Assembly: GCF_016583825.1 (NCBI RefSeq)
Contig: NZ_NRRV01000013.1
Location: 33,204 to 97,203 of the forward strand
Source of the DNA: Thiohalocapsa halophila
Lineage (GTDB): Bacteria > Pseudomonadota > Gammaproteobacteria > Chromatiales > Chromatiaceae
DNA: 64,000 nucleotides
Direction of reading: 5' to 3'
Part shown: piece by piece, positions 33,985-42,564 of the stretch
How the letters are laid out: each line of letters starts with the position of its first letter
Numbering within the stretch: the stretch's first letter is position 1
Position numbers and translations under genes: made by a program
The notes under the pieces: model-generated
Database searches by the model: none
The model's input: the letters and a program-made list of their open reading frames with translations, nothing else
What the model was told of the DNA's origin: nothing

Positions 33985-34767
33985 TCACCGCTCCGCGGCC
34001 AACTGCCGATACACCAGCACCCCGCCCCAGACCATCGCGACCAGCATGATCAGGCTGCCGAGCAGGTGGCTCGCCTGAGCGATCTGGTGGTCCATGCGAA
34101 TCAGGCCGGTCTCGGTCAGCAGATATTCCCAATCGTGGAAGCCGTAGGGGGCCGAATGACCGAAGTTGCCGCCGAGCAGCGGCAGCTCGCCGGCACGGGC
34201 GTCGTTGATATAGGGCGCGATGTCGAGGAAGTTCTGGCCGAGCCACCACAGGGCCACGGACGCCCCGAACGGGTCGCGGGTCTTGAGCAGCAGCACCAGC
34301 ATCGCGGTCAGCGGCATCAGGAGCTGCCCGAGGGTGCCGCCGAGGGAGCCGATGAATTGCCCGAAGATGCCGAAGAAGACGTGCCCGGCCTCGTGAAAGG
34401 GCAGGTTCACCAGATGCAGAAAGGACTCGCCGGCGGCATTGCTCGCCACCGACGAGGTAATAAACCAGAGCCCCCAAACCACCAGCACCGCCAATAGCGC
34501 CGCCCGCGCCCAAGCGGCCGGCGGGTCCGCCGTGGGCGTCGGCAGCAGCAGCTCGGCGAGCGGGCCGCGCCCACCGCCGGCCCCCGCACGGCTGCGCAGG
34601 CGGCCCGTGGGCCGCTGGCCGGCCACCGGCGGGGAGGTCATCCTGTCCGCGGCAGCCTCGTCGCCGGGCCGCGGGTGGTACTTCCAATACTTCTCGAAGA
34701 CAAGGCCGCAGGCGGTGCAGATGGCCTGCCCGTCCTGCTCCGCTGCACCGCACTTGGGACACTCCAT
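33985..34767 (-). CDS. Zinc-ribbon membrane protein with HEAGH metalloprotease-like motif
   Basis: The 260-aa protein begins with a zinc ribbon (MECPKCGAAEQDGQAICTAC), then a linker and about five hydrophobic segments. The first span is followed by NLPFHEAGHVFFGIFGQFIG, an HExxH-type zinc-protease motif as in M50 site-2 proteases. GASVALWWLGQNFLDIAPYI could supply a third ligand (Asp), as in M50 NPDG-type motifs, but this is not certain. It lies 38 bp after hldE and is the last gene of that operon. Confidence 0.7.
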   Translation of the reverse strand: MECPKCGAAEQDGQAICTACGLVFEKYWKYHPRPGDEAAADRMTSPPVAGQRPTGRLRSRAGAGGGRGPLAELLLPTPTADPPAAWARAALLAVLVVWGLWFITSSVASNAAGESFLHLVNLPFHEAGHVFFGIFGQFIGSLGGTLGQLLMPLTAMLVLLLKTRDPFGASVALWWLGQNFLDIAPYINDARAGELPLLGGNFGHSAPYGFHDWEYLLTETGLIRMDHQIAQASHLLGSLIMLVAMVWGGVLVYRQLAAER

Positions 34768-34805
34768 AGACCGCCTCGCGCTCGATCTTCAGACGGGCCG
34801 ATGCG

Positions 34806-36284
34806 TCAACGCTCGCCGTTGGGGCGCATGCGCCCGACGATGGCCGAGGTGCTGCGCTCCGCCACCAGGGGCACCAGCACCACCTGCCCGCCACCGGCCT
34901 TCACCTCGGCGGCGCCGACCACTTCGTCCTCGCGATAATCGGCGCCCTTGGCGAGCACGTCCGGGCGCAGCGCACGAATCAGCTCGATGGGCGTGTCCGC
35001 ATCGAACAGCACCACCCCGTCCACGGCCGCCAGTGCGGCCAGCACCCGGGCGCGGTCCTGCTCGCCGATGACCGGCCGCCCGGCGCCCTTGAGCGCCCGC
35101 ACCGAGCGGTCCGTGTTGAGCCCCACCACCAGCCGATCACCGCAGCGCCGTGCACGCTCCAGGTAGGTGACATGGCCGACATGCAGCAGGTCAAAGCAGC
35201 CGTTGGTGAATACCACGCGCTCGCCCGCGGCACACCAGGCGTCCACCTGAGCGCGCATCGCCGACAGGTCGCGGATCTTCGCCGCCTGCTCCAGCGCCGC
35301 CTCGCCGCTGATGGCCGCCGCCAACTCGTCGGCGCCGATGGCCGCCGTGCCGCGGTGGCCGACGACCACGCCGGCGGCGAGGTTCGCGAGATGGGCCGTG
35401 TCCACCGGGTCCAGCCCGGCGGCCCGCCCGGCGGCGATGCCGGCGATGACGGTATCGCCGGCGCCGGAGACATCGAAGACCTCCCGCGCCACCGCCGGCA
35501 CCCGGGTGATGCCGCCGGCATCCACCAGCGCCATGCCGAGCTCGCCCAGGGTCACCACCAGCTGCACCAAGCCGAGGTCCCCGCGCAACTGCTGCGCCTG
35601 CGCCAACAGCCCATCCAGATCGGCGGCATCGGCGCCGGCGGCGAGCGCCAGCTCGGCGCGGTTCGGCGTCAGCACCGTCGCGCCGCGGTAGCGAGAGAAG
35701 TCCCGACCCTTGGGGTCCACCAGCACGGGCAGGCCGCGGGCGGCGGCGGCGTCGATGAGCCGGGCGCAGAGCGGACCCGTGAGCACGCCCTTGGCGTAGT
35801 CCGAGAGCACCAGCACATCGACCTCGTCCAGGCGCGCCAGCGCGGCGGCGCCCAATGCATCGGCCATGGGCGCTGCAAGCGCAGCCGTGTCCTCGGCGTC
35901 GATGCGCAGCATCTGTTGGCGGTTGCCGACGATGCGGGTCTTGCTGGTGGTGGGCCGCTCGGCATCCGCGAGCACCGCGGCGTGATCCATGCCCGCGGCG
36001 TCCAGCAGGCCGAGCAGCGCGGCACCGTCGGCGTCGTCGCCGCGCACACCGGCCAGGGAGACGCGCAGTCCGAGCCCCAGCAGGTTACGGGCGACGTTCG
36101 CGGCACCGCCGGCCACCGCCCGCTCGCCGCCCAGCTTCAGCACGGGCACCGGCGCCTCCGGCGAGATGCGACCGACATCGCCGCTGAGATAGCGGTCCAG
36201 CATCAGGTCGCCCACCACCAGCACGCGCGCGCCGCCGAAGCCCCCGCGCACCGCCGCCAAGACGCGCTGCGGCTCCCGGAACAT
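34806..36284 (-). CDS. hldE: Bifunctional heptose-7-P kinase / heptose-1-P adenylyltransferase
   Basis: The 492-aa protein has an N-terminal ribokinase-like domain (VLVVGDLMLDRYLSGDVGRI, the GGAANVARNLLGLG motif and the anion hole DVSGAGDTVIAGIAAG). The C-terminal nucleotidyltransferase has RVVFTNGCFDLLHVGHVTYL. HldE makes ADP-glycero-manno-heptose for LPS core. The start is ATG 36284, overlapping the gmhA stop as TGATG; a second ATG at 36290 is possible. The larger upstream open frame lies in another frame of gmhA. Confidence 0.97.
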   Translation of the reverse strand: MFREPQRVLAAVRGGFGGARVLVVGDLMLDRYLSGDVGRISPEAPVPVLKLGGERAVAGGAANVARNLLGLGLRVSLAGVRGDDADGAALLGLLDAAGMDHAAVLADAERPTTSKTRIVGNRQQMLRIDAEDTAALAAPMADALGAAALARLDEVDVLVLSDYAKGVLTGPLCARLIDAAAARGLPVLVDPKGRDFSRYRGATVLTPNRAELALAAGADAADLDGLLAQAQQLRGDLGLVQLVVTLGELGMALVDAGGITRVPAVAREVFDVSGAGDTVIAGIAAGRAAGLDPVDTAHLANLAAGVVVGHRGTAAIGADELAAAISGEAALEQAAKIRDLSAMRAQVDAWCAAGERVVFTNGCFDLLHVGHVTYLERARRCGDRLVVGLNTDRSVRALKGAGRPVIGEQDRARVLAALAAVDGVVLFDADTPIELIRALRPDVLAKGADYREDEVVGAAEVKAGGGQVVLVPLVAERSTSAIVGRMRPNGER

Positions 36285-36886
36285 CAGCATTCGCCCTGCG
36301 CCGCCTGCGGGTCCGGCAGCCGCCCGGTCACCCGCTGCTCCACCAGGTCGCAGAGGATATGGCCGATGACGATATGGGCCTCCTGGATGCGCGCGGTGAC
36401 CTTCGACGGCACCGACAGGCAAAGCTCGCAGGTGTCGGCGAGGCGCCCGCCGCCGGCGCCCGTGAGGCCGACGCGATACACCCCGCGGCCTGCCGCACGC
36501 TCCATGGCCCGCAGCACATTGGCGCTGTTGCCGGAGGTGGACAGGCCCACCAGCACATCACCGTCGCGGCAGAGCGCCTCCACCTGGCGGGCGAAGACGG
36601 ACTCGAAGCCGTAGTCGTTGGCGACGGAGGTGAGGATGGAGCTGTCGGTGGTGAGCGCGATGGATGCGAGCCCGGGGCGCTCGCGCTCGAACCGCCCCAC
36701 CAGCTCGGCGGCCAGGTGCTGACAGTCCGCCGCACTGCCGCCGTTGCCCATCCAGAACACCCGCCCGCCCCGCTGGAGACTGTCCGCGGCCCGCGCGGCG
36801 AGCTCGGCGATGGCCGGCGCCAGCGCACCGGTCTCCTGCAGCACCGCGACATGGGCGGCGATGGTGGCGTCGATGAGGTCTCGCAT
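36284..36886 (-). CDS. gmhA: Phosphoheptose isomerase
   Basis: The 200-aa SIS-domain protein has GRVFWMGNGGSAADCQHLAA, ELVGRFERERPGLASIALTT, VGLSTSGNSANVLRAME and a C-terminal ARIQEAHIVIGHILCDLVEQ. It converts sedoheptulose-7-P to D-glycero-manno-heptose-7-P, the step before HldE, and is translationally coupled to hldE. The GNGGSAAD and EAHIVIGH motifs are those of GmhA/DiaA, and the hldE neighbour favours GmhA. Confidence 0.93.
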   Translation of the reverse strand: MRDLIDATIAAHVAVLQETGALAPAIAELAARAADSLQRGGRVFWMGNGGSAADCQHLAAELVGRFERERPGLASIALTTDSSILTSVANDYGFESVFARQVEALCRDGDVLVGLSTSGNSANVLRAMERAAGRGVYRVGLTGAGGGRLADTCELCLSVPSKVTARIQEAHIVIGHILCDLVEQRVTGRLPDPQAAQGEC

Positions 36887-36991
36887 GCGGGCTCCGGCGC
36901 AGCGCCGGCAGCGGCGGCGCTCAGGTCAAAGCGCCAGTATGCCGAGCGCCCGACGGCGCTGGCAATGGACCCGGGCCCGGCACCGGCGGCC

Positions 36992-37843
36992 TCAGCCCGC
37001 GTCCCGCTCCGGCCCGGCGCTCGCCGGGAACACTTGCTCCATGGCCAGGAAGAGCCCCACCGCCACCGCCACGGCCAACCAGCCGATGACCACATGGGTG
37101 GTGCCGAGCAGCACCTGCTCGCCCTGCCAAGCCGCGGCCAGCGCCAGCACCATGACCCGCAGGGTGTTGGCGATCACCACCGCCGGCAGCGCCAGCAGCA
37201 TGTGCAGCCCGCGCCGTAAGAGCCCAGCGTGGCGCATCAGCACCGTCCACCAGGCCACCCAGAGCAGGTTCTGGAGCAGCGTCAGGCCGCTGCAGGCGGA
37301 CGTGACGCTGACGCGGAGATCGCCCCAAGCGAGCTCGGTGCCGGCGAGCCTCACCTCCCCCGGCCCCAGGGACAGCACGGCCGCCGCCAACAAGGCCGAG
37401 AGCCGGCGCATGGGATAGCTCAGGGCCGCCTCGAACAGCGGCAGCACCGGCACCAGCACGACAAGCACCAGCAGCGGCACCGCGACACGGCCCGCCATAC
37501 GCGCGCCGAAGCCCATGGCCACCGCGCTCAGCAGCAAGAGCGCCAGCGCGGCATGCAGCAGCCCCGGCCGCAGTGCGCCGGCGAGGGGCGAGGCAAAGGC
37601 CGCCGCCGCCGCTGCCAGGGCCAGGGCCACACCCAACAGCGCACTCGCCGCGCCCGCCGGCGCCCGCAGCCGTTGCAGCAGCAGCACCGCCGCCGTGGCG
37701 GCCAGGATCAGGTGCGCCAGCGGCTCGCCGGTGAGGACCTGCGGGCTTTGCACCAGCAGGCCCAGGGCGACCAGCCCGGCGCCGGCCACGAGCGGCCAGA
37801 CCCGCGTCGGCGGGGCCGCCGCACCTGCCCCGTCGACGGTCAT
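36992..37843 (-). CDS. Exosortase
   Basis: The 283-aa polytopic membrane protein has the exosortase catalytic triad: Cys184 in TSACSGLTLLQNLLWVAWW, Arg229 in AVVIANTLRVMVLALA and His250 in LGTTHVVIGWLAVAVAV. Exosortases cleave C-terminal PEP-CTERM-type signals and transfer proteins to surface glycan. ATG 37843 was chosen; an in-frame ATG at 37912 would overlap the upstream gene. The cognate substrate may be the DUF4114 protein at 41292 and perhaps the protein at 4853. The subtype is not identified. Confidence 0.9.
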   Translation of the reverse strand: MTVDGAGAAAPPTRVWPLVAGAGLVALGLLVQSPQVLTGEPLAHLILAATAAVLLLQRLRAPAGAASALLGVALALAAAAAAFASPLAGALRPGLLHAALALLLLSAVAMGFGARMAGRVAVPLLVLVVLVPVLPLFEAALSYPMRRLSALLAAAVLSLGPGEVRLAGTELAWGDLRVSVTSACSGLTLLQNLLWVAWWTVLMRHAGLLRRGLHMLLALPAVVIANTLRVMVLALAAAWQGEQVLLGTTHVVIGWLAVAVAVGLFLAMEQVFPASAGPERDAG

Positions 37844-37883
37844 CGCTGTTCCGGCCTCGGCATCCCAGGGGGCATCGGCATGC

Positions 37884-39077
37884 TCAGGACTCCCCGGCCA
37901 GCCAGGGGGCATCGCGCACGAAGCGCCGCAGCGCAGGCTCCGGGCGCTGGTCGCCGTCTCCCACCGCCGTCACCAGAATCATGCGCCAGGGACCGTCGCT
38001 GAGACGCCGCTGTAGCCGCAGGCCGGCGAGGTCGTCGGTGGAGCGCGTATCCGAGCCGAACCAGTACACGCCCGCCAGTCGCTGCCCGCCACGCACGGCC
38101 GTCAGCGCACCCGCCGCCGGGATGGCGTCGCCGAACGCCAGCGCCGGCCCATCGGCAGCGGTCAGGGGGGCATCGCGCAGCAGCGACCAGCCGCTGCCGC
38201 TCAGGCAATACTCCGGGGTGTGCAGGTCATGGACATCGTCGCTCTCCACCAGCAGCACGCTCACCCGCTGGCCGTCGCGGGTGCTGTAGAGGCGCTTGCT
38301 GAGCTTGCGGCTGTCGGCGAACAGGCGCCGCTCCGCCGGCGATACGGGGATCTCGGCGCCGAGCCAGGGCCCGAAGGCCCACTCGTCTTCCGCGAGCAGC
38401 AGGGCCGGGCCGAAGCCGGGCGGGTTCAGTGCCGCCACCAGTCCGAGCATGGCCACCGCCGCCGCCGCGGCATAGGCCGTGGTCGCCGCCCGCAGCGCCG
38501 GCAGGCGCCCACGTCGGGCCAGCCCACCGAGCAGCAGCCCGGCGGCCAGCGCCGTCAGCGCAACGCCCGCCTTCAGCAGCATGACACCGGCGGCGCCTGC
38601 CGCTAGGCCCGCCGCCGGCGCCAGCCAGCCGACGGCCGCCGTCCAGCCGAGCTGCAGCAGGTAGCCGGTGGTGGGCAGGGCCAGCAGCCCCAGCACCAGG
38701 GCCGGGGCCAGCAGCAGGGCCAAGCGCCCGCCGAGCAGCAGCCAGGCCGCAGCCCAGCCGATGCCCAGAGCCGCTGCGGCCTGGGCTACGCGCACGTCCA
38801 GCACCAGCCCGAGCACGCCGGCCACCGCGAACAGCGCGAGCGGCGACCAGCCGGCAGGGTCGAGGACACGCTTGGGCGCCGCCGGCGGCACCAGATCCAG
38901 CACCAGGAGCCACCAGAGCATCCCCAACAGCAGAAAGGCCCAGCCCCAGGCATCCAGCGGCGAGCTGGTCCAGGCTTGCCAGATCCAGCCGAGGTTCGGC
39001 GCCAGCAGCGCCAGCATCACCAGCGCCGGCGCCAGCAGCCGCCAGGGGCGGGTCTGCGGCGCGCCCACGGCGGTCAC
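37884..39077 (-). CDS. Membrane protein with C-terminal EpsI-like domain
   Basis: The 397-aa protein has about eight membrane spans (~1-220) that loosely resemble an exosortase body but lack the Cys/Arg/His triad. A periplasmic domain follows in which DVHDLHTPEYCLSGSGWSLL echoes the H-x-PExC-x-x-G-x-GW motif of EpsI, the exosortase-associated protein. EpsI is usually a separate gene or fused to the exosortase; here it is fused to a non-catalytic membrane module. It overlaps the TPR gene stop by 4 bp and precedes the exosortase by 40 bp. Confidence 0.78.
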   Translation of the reverse strand: MTAVGAPQTRPWRLLAPALVMLALLAPNLGWIWQAWTSSPLDAWGWAFLLLGMLWWLLVLDLVPPAAPKRVLDPAGWSPLALFAVAGVLGLVLDVRVAQAAAALGIGWAAAWLLLGGRLALLLAPALVLGLLALPTTGYLLQLGWTAAVGWLAPAAGLAAGAAGVMLLKAGVALTALAAGLLLGGLARRGRLPALRAATTAYAAAAAVAMLGLVAALNPPGFGPALLLAEDEWAFGPWLGAEIPVSPAERRLFADSRKLSKRLYSTRDGQRVSVLLVESDDVHDLHTPEYCLSGSGWSLLRDAPLTAADGPALAFGDAIPAAGALTAVRGGQRLAGVYWFGSDTRSTDDLAGLRLQRRLSDGPWRMILVTAVGDGDQRPEPALRRFVRDAPWLAGES

Positions 39078-41332
39078 GTGGCGTCACCGAGGCGCTGCAC
39101 CATCGCCTGAGCCCCGGCATGCTCCGGCGCCAAGGCGAGCACGGCGCGGGCGGCGGCCAGCGCCCCCTCCGTGTCGCCGGCCTCGGCGCGGCGCTGGGCG
39201 AGGTTCCACTGGGCGTCCGACCACTCGGGCGTCAGCGCCGCCGCGCGCTCGGCGAGCTCCAAGGCCTCCGGCGCCTCGGTGAGCAGCTCCGAGAGATTCA
39301 CCATGGGCAGCGCCCAACCGGGGCTGTCGGCCAGCAGGGCACGGTAGCGCCGCTCCGCGGCCGCCGGGCGCCCGGCGCGCTGCGCCAACAGCGCCTGCTT
39401 GAAGGCGAGGTAGCGATTGTCCGGGTGGCGGGCCGCCGCCGCGGCGAGCAGCTGCTCGGCGTCGGTCCAGCGCTCGCCAGCCATGAACAGGTCCGCCGCC
39501 GCCAGCGCATAGGCCGCGCGTGCCGGGTCCGTGGCCGCGGCCTCCGCATAGGCTTGCGCCGCGGCTGCCTGCTCGCCCCGAGCGCGCAGCAGTCCGCCGA
39601 GGTAGGCCCGGGCGCGGGCGCGGGTGGCGGCGTCTTCTGCGTCCAGCAGGGTGCTCGCCAGGGCCTCGGCGGCCTGCCAGTCTTCGCGCGCCATGAGCAC
39701 GTCCATGAGCGCCGCTTCCACTCGCGGGTCCGCCCGGTTGGTATAGGCGGCGCGCAGGTGGGATTCGGCCGCGCCGAGGTCGCCGGCGCGGGCCGCGGTG
39801 ACGCCCTGCCAGTAGCGCCCGATGCCGGCATCCGGCACGGTTGCCGCCAGCTCGGCGAAGCGCTCGGCGGCCAGCGCCGTGTCCCCGGCGCGCAGCGCGG
39901 CGCGCCCGAGCACCTCCAGCGCCGCGGCACGGTGGTCGGCGTCGTCGAGCAGGGCGCTGGCGAGCGCCTCGGCCCGATCCGGCTCGTCGCCGAGCAGCGC
40001 CGCGCGTGCGGCCACCAGCCGCGCCGATGCCAGCTCCGGCACCAGCGTCAGGGCCGCGTCCGCCAGCGCCGCCGCGGTGTCCGCGTCGCCGGCATCGGCG
40101 AAGTCCCGCGCCCCGGCCGTGAGCACCGCCGCCGCCCGGGCCTGTCGCAGCGGGCTGACGATTCCGTCTTGGAGGGCGCGCACGCCGGCCCCCACCAGTG
40201 CCGGGTCGCCGAGCCGGGCGCCGACGTCCAGCTGCATCCAGCGATAGAGGTCGCGGCCGGCGAAGAAGTCCGCCGACCAGCCGAGATAGTCCCGCGCCTG
40301 ATCCAGGTCTTGCCGAAGATAGACCTCCATGGCCTGGAGATAATGCCTGGCGGCGAGCGCCGCGGCGCCGCTGCCGAGGAGCGACTCGCGCAGGGCCCGC
40401 ACAGCGCCGGCGTCCTCCGCGGCGGCCGTCAGCTCGGCCAGGGGCACCACCAAGTCCGGTACCGGCCCGTAACGCTCGATGAGCGCGCGCAGATCCGTGG
40501 CCGCCGCCGCATCGCGACCGAGCTGGCGGTATAGGGCAGCCCGCGCCCGCAGCGCCTGGTAGCCGGCGTCCGCGGGGATGGCCGCGAGCCGCGACAGGGC
40601 GGCTGCCTGCTCGTCGCGGCGCAGGGCGATCTGTGCCAGCCCGAGCTGCGCCGCCGCAGCGGTGTCCGGGGCGTCCAGGAGGTCCGTGTAGAGCGCCTCC
40701 GCACGGGCATCGTCCGCGGCGAGGAAGGCAAGATCCGCCTGCAGCAAGGCCAGCGCCGGCAGCCCGGGAGCGGCAGCCGCCGCGGCATCGGCGTGGCGGC
40801 GGGCGGCTTCTCGGTCGCCGCGCAGCAGGGCCGCGCGCGCGAGCAGGACCTGCTCACGACCGCTGGACTCGCGGCCGTCGGCGCCCAGCACCACGGTGGC
40901 CGCGTCGGCGTCGCCGCTTGCGAGCAGGGCGCGCGCCTGCTCGTAACGGGCATCGGGATGCAGGGGATCGAGCTTGGCGAGCCGGCCCCACTGCTCGGCG
41001 GCCTCGCGCCAGCGCCGCTCGGCGGTGGCCAGCGCCGCCAGCTCGGCGACGGCGGTGTCGTCGTGCGGGTCCCGCGCCAGCAGCGCCTCCAGGGCCTGGC
41101 GCTGGTCGCCAGCGTCGGCGCCGCCGCGGGCGTCGGCCACCGCCATGGCGGGGCTGGTCATCTGCTCGCGGGCGACGATGATCACCAGCGCCAGCAAGCA
41201 GAGAATGCTGAGCGCCGCCACACCGGCGGCGATGAGCTTGGTGCGCCGATGCGGATCCGTCGGCGGCACCGGCCGGGTGCCGGCGGCGGTGCTAGCCACG
41301 GCGCCTGGCCGAGCGACCACGCCGGCGGGCAT
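39074..41332 (-). CDS. Large TPR protein of the exosortase cluster
   Basis: The 752-aa protein has one N-terminal membrane anchor (LIAAGVAALSILCLLALVII) and then nearly continuous TPR helices. Repeats are visible as EAAEQWGRLAKLDPLHPDAR, AEALYTDLLDAP, EWSDAQWNLAQRRAEAGDTE and LALAPEHAGAQAMVQRLGD. Such proteins accompany EPS/exosortase loci (PrsT-type) and probably scaffold polymer or protein assembly in the periplasm. The start overlaps the DUF4114 gene by 41 bp; a later start is possible. Confidence 0.85.
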   Translation of the reverse strand: MPAGVVARPGAVASTAAGTRPVPPTDPHRRTKLIAAGVAALSILCLLALVIIVAREQMTSPAMAVADARGGADAGDQRQALEALLARDPHDDTAVAELAALATAERRWREAAEQWGRLAKLDPLHPDARYEQARALLASGDADAATVVLGADGRESSGREQVLLARAALLRGDREAARRHADAAAAAAPGLPALALLQADLAFLAADDARAEALYTDLLDAPDTAAAAQLGLAQIALRRDEQAAALSRLAAIPADAGYQALRARAALYRQLGRDAAAATDLRALIERYGPVPDLVVPLAELTAAAEDAGAVRALRESLLGSGAAALAARHYLQAMEVYLRQDLDQARDYLGWSADFFAGRDLYRWMQLDVGARLGDPALVGAGVRALQDGIVSPLRQARAAAVLTAGARDFADAGDADTAAALADAALTLVPELASARLVAARAALLGDEPDRAEALASALLDDADHRAAALEVLGRAALRAGDTALAAERFAELAATVPDAGIGRYWQGVTAARAGDLGAAESHLRAAYTNRADPRVEAALMDVLMAREDWQAAEALASTLLDAEDAATRARARAYLGGLLRARGEQAAAAQAYAEAAATDPARAAYALAAADLFMAGERWTDAEQLLAAAAARHPDNRYLAFKQALLAQRAGRPAAAERRYRALLADSPGWALPMVNLSELLTEAPEALELAERAAALTPEWSDAQWNLAQRRAEAGDTEGALAAARAVLALAPEHAGAQAMVQRLGDAT

Positions 41333-42107
41333 AGGCGCCGAGCAGGGACGCGGAGATCAGCGCCGTCGCGATGGGGCCAGCCTCGGGCGCGCCCGTGGGC
41401 AGGCCGTCTACGTCCAGCGCCGAGAAGGGCGATGCGCTGACGGTGAAGACGATGTCATTGAAGTCCTGATCCCCGAGGTTGAACAGATCCTCGACCCCGA
41501 GCACGATCTGCTCGTTCACGGCGTCGTTGATCATGGCCACATGGCGGAAGCCGTCCGGATTCAGGTGATCCAGCGTGTAATAGGTGTGGCCGTTCGGGTC
41601 CGCGAAGCCGTTACCTTTGAGCCAGAAGCCGATGTTGGTGCCGGCGTCGAACTTACCGATGTCGACGGTGTCGCCGGCCTCCAGGCCGCCGAATTTCTTG
41701 TTGGCCGCCGCACCCTTGCCTTTCTTGGCGGTCTCCTTGCTGGCGTTGGCGAAGATGGTGCGCTTGTCCAGGATGCTCTGCTCGTCGTCGAACAGGAAGT
41801 AACCGAAGCTGTTCTGGTAGCCGGCGCCCTCGTCGATGAAGGTCACAGACACTTCCGCATCCTCCAACAGCCGCAGGTTGGGATCCACCGCGCTGTTGAC
41901 GAAGGCCGAGTTGACGCGCTGCTCGGGCAGCAGACTCTGCACCGCGTTCAGCTCGGCGGGGTCCAGCTCCACCGCGTAGATGCTCCTGGACATGTCGCTG
42001 ACGGCCAGCGCCTGGCCCGACAGCAGCAAAAGCCCTGCGGCCAGGGGCGCCAAGGCGGGGCGCTGCGTGACGAGGCTCGTTGATCGGGTGAATGCTCTTT
42101 TGCGCAT
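41292..42107 (-). CDS. DUF4114 protein with exosortase-type sorting signal
   Basis: The 271-aa protein has a signal peptide (PALAPLAAGLLLLSGQALA), a middle beta-rich region, and a DUF4114-like segment with VLGVEDLFNLGDQDFNDIVF. The C-terminus is tripartite: GAPEAGPIATALISASLLGA followed by YARRRGRSARRRG. The PEAGP box differs from canonical PEP but fits the exosortase layout. AGGAG lies before ATG 42107. As first gene of the exosortase operon it is the obvious candidate substrate. Confidence 0.82.
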   Translation of the reverse strand: MRKRAFTRSTSLVTQRPALAPLAAGLLLLSGQALAVSDMSRSIYAVELDPAELNAVQSLLPEQRVNSAFVNSAVDPNLRLLEDAEVSVTFIDEGAGYQNSFGYFLFDDEQSILDKRTIFANASKETAKKGKGAAANKKFGGLEAGDTVDIGKFDAGTNIGFWLKGNGFADPNGHTYYTLDHLNPDGFRHVAMINDAVNEQIVLGVEDLFNLGDQDFNDIVFTVSASPFSALDVDGLPTGAPEAGPIATALISASLLGAYARRRGRSARRRG

Positions 42108-42564
42108 CAGGTATGCTCCTATCAGCTAGGATAATAATGCGGCCGCGGCGACTTTGCGCACCCAAGCTGGTCTTCAGTTTGATGCGAGTCGAGCGGGGAT
42201 GCTGAGCTGCGCTTCACAGCTGCAGGGCAGGTGCCTGGGACAAGCAGGTTCCGTGCCCGCAAATGGGTGCAGCTCTCGGTCCGGAAGCGCGAGGGCTCAG
42301 TGATGCGACATAAGTCCACATGGAGTCAAGCCCCAGTTGCCGCAGGGAAATCGCTGTGACACCCTCGCCGACAAAACCATGCAGAAGGGCGAGCATCGGT
42401 AGCCATGAGACTTGCAAGATGCAAAAGTCGCCAGCTTTGGGCGCAAATTGCGACGCGCAGGCGGCAACCGCGCCGGCCGCCCGGGGCTCCCTCGGCTTCG
42501 AGTCTCGTCCCTGAGCCGACCCTGTCCCTAGCCCCTCAACCCCGGTAAGGACCTCGCAACGTCC
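42108..42564. promoter_or_regulatory. Divergent intergenic region (exosortase operon / partner-switch operon)
   Basis: No gene is seen. On the minus strand, CCGCATTATTATCCTAGC just before the ribosome-binding site at about 42116 contains a TATTAT-like -10. The plus-strand promoter for 42565 is not obvious. The proximity of a partner-switching module to this promoter region is suggestive. Confidence 0.4.
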
